In this document: positions 7,880 through 10,518 of the stretch, piece by piece
Layout: each line of letters opens with the position of its first letter
Numbering within the stretch: the stretch's first letter is position 1
Origin: Discostella pseudostelligera
Taxonomy: Eukaryota; Bacillariophyta; Thalassiosirophyceae; Thalassiosirales; Thalassiosiraceae
Assembly (NCBI GenBank): GCA_036940085.1
Contig: JALLBK010001312.1
Span: 1 to 10,518, forward strand
DNA length: 10,518 bases
Direction: 5' to 3'
Program-made: the position numbers and the translations under genes
Notes under the pieces: generated by a model
What the model saw: the letters and a program-made list of their open reading frames with translations, nothing else
The model's database searches: none
What the model was told of the DNA's origin: nothing

Positions 7880-8587
7880 TCATCTCCTGCTACTCAGTTT
7901 GCTCCGTTTAGAATCTCTTTCATACTCCACATTCTTGACCTCCATTGACGGCATGGCACCCTTTGATACTACCTGCGATGATTCTACTCCGTCTTTGTTT
8001 TCATTTCCAGTAACAATATTATTCTCCTCCTGAACTGCAACATCAACATTATCATTGTCATTCGAACACTCTCTCTCCAATGACGACTGCATCTCCTCCA
8101 ACTTTTCCATGGTAGCATCGACCCTTGTCCGTTTCTTCGCCTCTCTATGCCATTCGGTAGGGTTGCGCTTGTACAATTCCGAAATATGGGGTACTAATCC
8201 ATCATCCGGATTCGGTTCCGCCATGAGTGAGCGAATGCTGAGCAGTAGCGAGGGGAGGGAGACCGCCGGTGACCAGGAACCCGCGGGGGGTGTTTTGAGT
8301 GTATCCAAACATATCCGCCCTCCGGAATCAATATTGGGATGGTATAATGGTGTTAGGAAACGACAGCGCGGTGGTTCAAAGGGATAACGTCCCGTAATGT
8401 GGATGGTAAGTAAGAATATTCCACCCTCGAAGGGTGAGCCTTCCGGGCCGGTGATCTGGGCGCGGAGTTTGGTCATATCGGATGGATTGGGAGCAAAGGC
8501 CGCCACGCCGGGGGGCGGATCTTTGGCGAGGAGTGACATTTCACGTAGGAGGCGTGCTGCGCAGGGTGGAGAGATGTGGCTGCTCAT
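7880..8587 (-). CDS. UBE2T: UBE2T-like E2 ubiquitin-conjugating enzyme
   Basis: Single exon, 235 residues. The start at 8587 reads CAAACAATGAG, with A at -3. Residues 9-160 are a complete UBC fold: the N-terminal helix (AARLLREMSLLAKDPPPG), PFEGGIFLLTI, RYPFEPPRCRFLTPLYHPNI (67-86) with the HPN triad at 83-85, and RICLDTLK (91-98) with the catalytic Cys at 93. PPAGSWSP and LMAEPNPDDGLV follow. FEPPRCRFLTP, ICLDTLK and SEPNPDD-like segments are diagnostic of UBE2T rather than other E2s. Lys98 occupies the place of the autoubiquitination Lys that follows the active-site Cys in human UBE2T. UBE2T is the E2 that works with FANCL to monoubiquitinate FANCD2/FANCI in interstrand-crosslink repair. 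Residues 161-235 are an acidic, Asn-rich tail ending in a basic patch (KRSKLSSRR), possibly a nuclear localisation signal. Three E2F-like sites lie upstream. Confidence 0.9.
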   Translation of the reverse strand: MSSHISPPCAARLLREMSLLAKDPPPGVAAFAPNPSDMTKLRAQITGPEGSPFEGGIFLLTIHITGRYPFEPPRCRFLTPLYHPNIDSGGRICLDTLKTPPAGSWSPAVSLPSLLLSIRSLMAEPNPDDGLVPHISELYKRNPTEWHREAKKRTRVDATMEKLEEMQSSLERECSNDNDNVDVAVQEENNIVTGNENKDGVESSQVVSKGAMPSMEVKNVEYERDSKRSKLSSRR

Positions 8588-8690
8588 TGTTTGGTTTCGA
8601 ATTGTGGAGCGGCAATGAATTCATCAATTGAATTGAAATTGAAATGAAAATGAATGGTGAAAGTATGGACCAATGACGCGATGGAACTCC

Positions 8691-8706
8691 TCCCGCCAAA
8701 TCTTTG
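8691..8706 (-). promoter_or_regulatory. E2F-like site 1
   Basis: TCCCGCCAAATCTTTG on the plus strand; on the minus strand the core reads TTTGGCGGGA, matching the E2F/DP pattern TTTSSCGC. It lies about 104 bp upstream of the UBE2T-like ATG. The same 16 bases recur at 8730-8745. Confidence 0.6.
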
Positions 8707-8727
8707 CAAGGAAGGAGGATGATCCTA

Positions 8728-8745
8728 TTTCCCGCCAAATCTTTG
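8728..8745 (-). promoter_or_regulatory. E2F-like site 2, strongest copy
   Basis: TTTCCCGCCAAATCTTTG; on the minus strand TTTGGCGGGAAA, one base from the symmetric E2F consensus TTTSGCGCSAAA. It repeats the 16-bp core of site 1 at a spacing of 39 bp. Confidence 0.65.
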
Positions 8746-8763
8746 AATTTTATGGCGCGGAGC

Positions 8764-8778
8764 TTTCCCGCTAAATCT
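8764..8778 (-). promoter_or_regulatory. E2F-like site 3
   Basis: TTTCCCGCTAAATCT, a one-base variant of the site 2 core, 36 bp further from the UBE2T-like gene. The GCGGGAAA half on the minus strand is intact. Confidence 0.55.
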
Positions 8779-8795
8779 CCTCCTGCCCCGTGGAA

Positions 8796-8805
8796 GTGAC
8801 GTCAC
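8796..8805. promoter_or_regulatory. Palindromic CRE, GTGACGTCAC
   Basis: A perfect 10-bp palindrome containing the full cAMP response element TGACGTCA (8797-8804), the classic target of CREB/ATF-type bZIP factors. Diatom CO2/cAMP-responsive promoters use the related TGACGT core. It lies between the E2F-like cluster and the leader of the glycosyltransferase-like gene, so it could serve either one. Confidence 0.5.
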
Positions 8806-9035
8806 CAACGAAAGTGAGAGGGAAGACGCAAGAAAATTTTGCTTGCTGCTCTTCTTGCCTGCAGCCTGCAACTAACAGTAACAGCCTGCAACAGTGCAAC
8901 ACAGAAAGTTCACCACCGTTGGTGTCCAAACAAACATCCAACCAACAACTTTGATCGATGCGATGCCGATGGATGAAGATAAATAATGAAGTGGACGATG
9001 GCGAAGCAAAGGTGACAAATATCCTACTAACCACC

Positions 9036-10518
9036 ATGGGCGCCAGACGATCTAATCAATCAACGCAGACGCTGCGTCTATCGCCGCGACAATCTAATAC
9101 CGCAAAGTCGTCGGCAAAACCACATGTACCATCCTACGCTCAGCATGTTCTACCTCGCAAATTTCCTACCTCTTCGACATCATCGGCTGGATTGCTTTCC
9201 GGTTTACTCATTTATGCTTGCCTTGCATGGATATTCATCAATTTTTCATTGAATTATGACAATGATTCGAATAGTGCTCTGATTAGTGTACCTGTACCGA
9301 CGAGCAGCAATGCCAATGCCGACTCTGATCATCGAAGTTTGAGGCATCGTAATGCTACTACCAGTACCAGGAGTAGTAGGAGGGAAACAAATCCCATCGG
9401 ACAGAACAGTCAACAACTACTACCCGCAAATTATTTCCAACTATCCCCATCGCCCAATCACTCCAGTACAAACAGCAGCAGCACAAATAATTCACATCCA
9501 TGGTCATGGCCAATAATACATATTGTCAATACTCGCTTTATGCAAGGTCAGGGAACACTCGTATCCTTAGCACGATCTCGCTTAAAACTGTTGGAGATTG
9601 TCACACTTCCATCATTAATGAAACAATCTATTTTTGATTATGCGATACTAATGGATGTGTACAAGGGTACCATTTGGGAAGATGAAATATCGCATTTGAA
9701 TGCAACACACATTGACATGCACGTGGATCCGATATTTCTATGGGTTATCAAGGTGGATCCAAACCTCGACAAAATCATATTAGACGAATTGAGATCGGTA
9801 CTAGAGCCAGTGAAGCATTTCACCATTGTCGTTGGGAGTAATACCAATTATGGTATTGGTACCAAACCTGGTGGATGGAGAGGTGGCGAAGCAGGTAGAG
9901 ATGTATTGAATGCCTATGACAGTGGACGTGTCTTCTTTCCACTGCGCGACGATGACAATAAGGATGATGCGTACCACAACATGCTGCGTAGGGCTCATGA
10001 TGCTCGAGAAGATCGGGTTGTGTTAGAGACGAGGCTGGATGCCGATGATGCATTGAATATAGATTACTTTTGGACATTGCAATATGAGGCATTGTGGAAG
10101 TTGATTCCTGATATTGACAACTACGATGATGATGCTCAAGTCGACAGCCAAAGCATAAGTGGAGATGATGATGATGACGATTCAATACAAACAGCACGAT
10201 GGCTCTACTGGTGTCCAAATACGCATGTTCAATGGAATCCATCCACTAGCGATGCAAGCGACAATCCTGGAATGTTGCAAGTGTTCAAGATGCCGGATGT
10301 CTGCGTAACGGCCGGGTTAACATTGGGATTTGCTGTTGGGACGAAAGAAGAGAATGTGCCTAGATATTCTCACACGGCAATATATTGGGAGATAACGGTT
10401 CATCACCTCAATAATGGCACGAGCAGCAACACTAGTAGCGAAGCAATGGAAATCTACAAAGACACACATGATTGCGGGTTGTACCCATCGTCGCAGTGCG
10501 CAGTCTTTGTCGACGACC
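9036..10518 (+). CDS. Type II membrane protein resembling putative rhamnosyltransferases, 3' partial
   Basis: The frame is open from 9036 to the window edge: 494 codons with no stop. I chose ATG 9036 for its ideal context (CACCATGGG). The frame extends back to in-frame ATGs at 8958 and 8973 in weaker context, after a TGA at 8952. A basic Ser/Thr-rich N-terminus precedes one hydrophobic segment (about 51-70, GLLSGLLIYACLAWIFI), giving a signal-anchor, Golgi-type topology. A low-complexity stem follows to about 158. The lumenal domain starts IIHIVNTRF (160-168), then RSRLKLLEIVTLPSLMKQSI, FDYAILMD, and VVLETRLDADDALN, with the acidic DADD at 335-338. This order (TRF start, RLxL...LPS...Q, TRLDADDAL) resembles the putative rhamnosyltransferase family (PF11316), where the acidic motif probably binds metal and nucleotide-sugar. 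Donor and acceptor are unknown. An inserted Asp run lies near residues 365-390. Confidence 0.7.
   Translation, partial: MGARRSNQSTQTLRLSPRQSNTAKSSAKPHVPSYAQHVLPRKFPTSSTSSAGLLSGLLIYACLAWIFINFSLNYDNDSNSALISVPVPTSSNANADSDHRSLRHRNATTSTRSSRRETNPIGQNSQQLLPANYFQLSPSPNHSSTNSSSTNNSHPWSWPIIHIVNTRFMQGQGTLVSLARSRLKLLEIVTLPSLMKQSIFDYAILMDVYKGTIWEDEISHLNATHIDMHVDPIFLWVIKVDPNLDKIILDELRSVLEPVKHFTIVVGSNTNYGIGTKPGGWRGGEAGRDVLNAYDSGRVFFPLRDDDNKDDAYHNMLRRAHDAREDRVVLETRLDADDALNIDYFWTLQYEALWKLIPDIDNYDDDAQVDSQSISGDDDDDDSIQTARWLYWCPNTHVQWNPSTSDASDNPGMLQVFKMPDVCVTAGLTLGFAVGTKEENVPRYSHTAIYWEITVHHLNNGTSSNTSSEAMEIYKDTHDCGLYPSSQCAVFVDD

Larger units (their letters stand above)
8588..9035. promoter_or_regulatory. Divergent promoter region of the UBE2T-like and glycosyltransferase-like genes
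   Basis: These 448 bp separate two divergent start codons. Near the UBE2T-like start is an AT-rich GAAATGAAAATG stretch (8620-8660), followed by three E2F-like sites (8691-8778) and a CRE (8796-8805). Near the other gene are three copies of GCCTGCA (8857, 8864, 8884) in the probable leader. No TATA box stands out. It may contain one shared or two separate core promoters. Confidence 0.65.

Noticed and set aside
9025..9048. A leader intron ending at 9048, suggested by a CTACTAAC branch-like site before the glycosyltransferase-like ATG
   Set aside because: No good donor was found upstream, and it would remove the best-context ATG.
9820..10242. A 140-codon minus-strand open frame
   Set aside because: Its His-rich product mirrors GAT/GAC-rich codons of the glycosyltransferase-like gene on the plus strand.

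Overview
This looks like nuclear DNA from a compact eukaryotic genome, most likely a diatom or another stramenopile. The reasons are: closely packed genes on both strands, introns of about 85-135 bp with GTGAGT/GTAAGA donors, strong A-at-minus-3 start contexts, a eukaryote-only gene set (Pcf11, UBE2T, type II membrane glycosyltransferase) and a secreted M8-like protein of a kind I associate with diatoms. The assignment rests on gene style, not on a marker gene. No bacterial operons, rRNA, convincing tRNA, CRISPR array or transposase gene is visible.

Layout. (1) 1-3640, plus strand: the 3' part of a spliced WD40-type gene with a long basic, nucleus-like C-terminal half. Three introns can be placed. 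The gene has two breaks: a net one-base frame disruption in a Ser-rich linker (664-766), and a 72-bp duplication around a single N (2669-2813) that looks like an unmerged contig overlap. Removing one copy plus the N (73 bases) restores the frame. (2) 3641-4222: intergenic, with a perfect spacer-less 72-bp palindrome (3859-3930) whose arms resemble a tRNA D-arm. (3) 4223-5410, plus: a secreted leishmanolysin-like (M8) protein that appears to have lost all three zinc ligands and the catalytic Glu, so a predicted pseudoprotease. (4) 5411-6026: intergenic, with a G-box and a CT run. (5) 6027-7688, plus: Pcf11-like mRNA 3'-end processing factor with a CID and a C-terminal zinc finger pair, the first of which is degenerate. 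(6) 7880-8587, minus: UBE2T-like E2 ubiquitin-conjugating enzyme, convergent with Pcf11. (7) 8588-9035: divergent promoter with three E2F-like sites and a palindromic CRE. (8) 9036 to the window end, plus: a type II membrane protein resembling the putative rhamnosyltransferase family (PF11316), cut by the window edge.

The genes do not form one pathway. The best-supported functional link is between the UBE2T-like gene, whose family serves Fanconi/interstrand-crosslink repair, and the E2F-like sites in its promoter, which would fit S-phase expression. The most unusual items are the dead-site M8 protein and the perfect palindrome.
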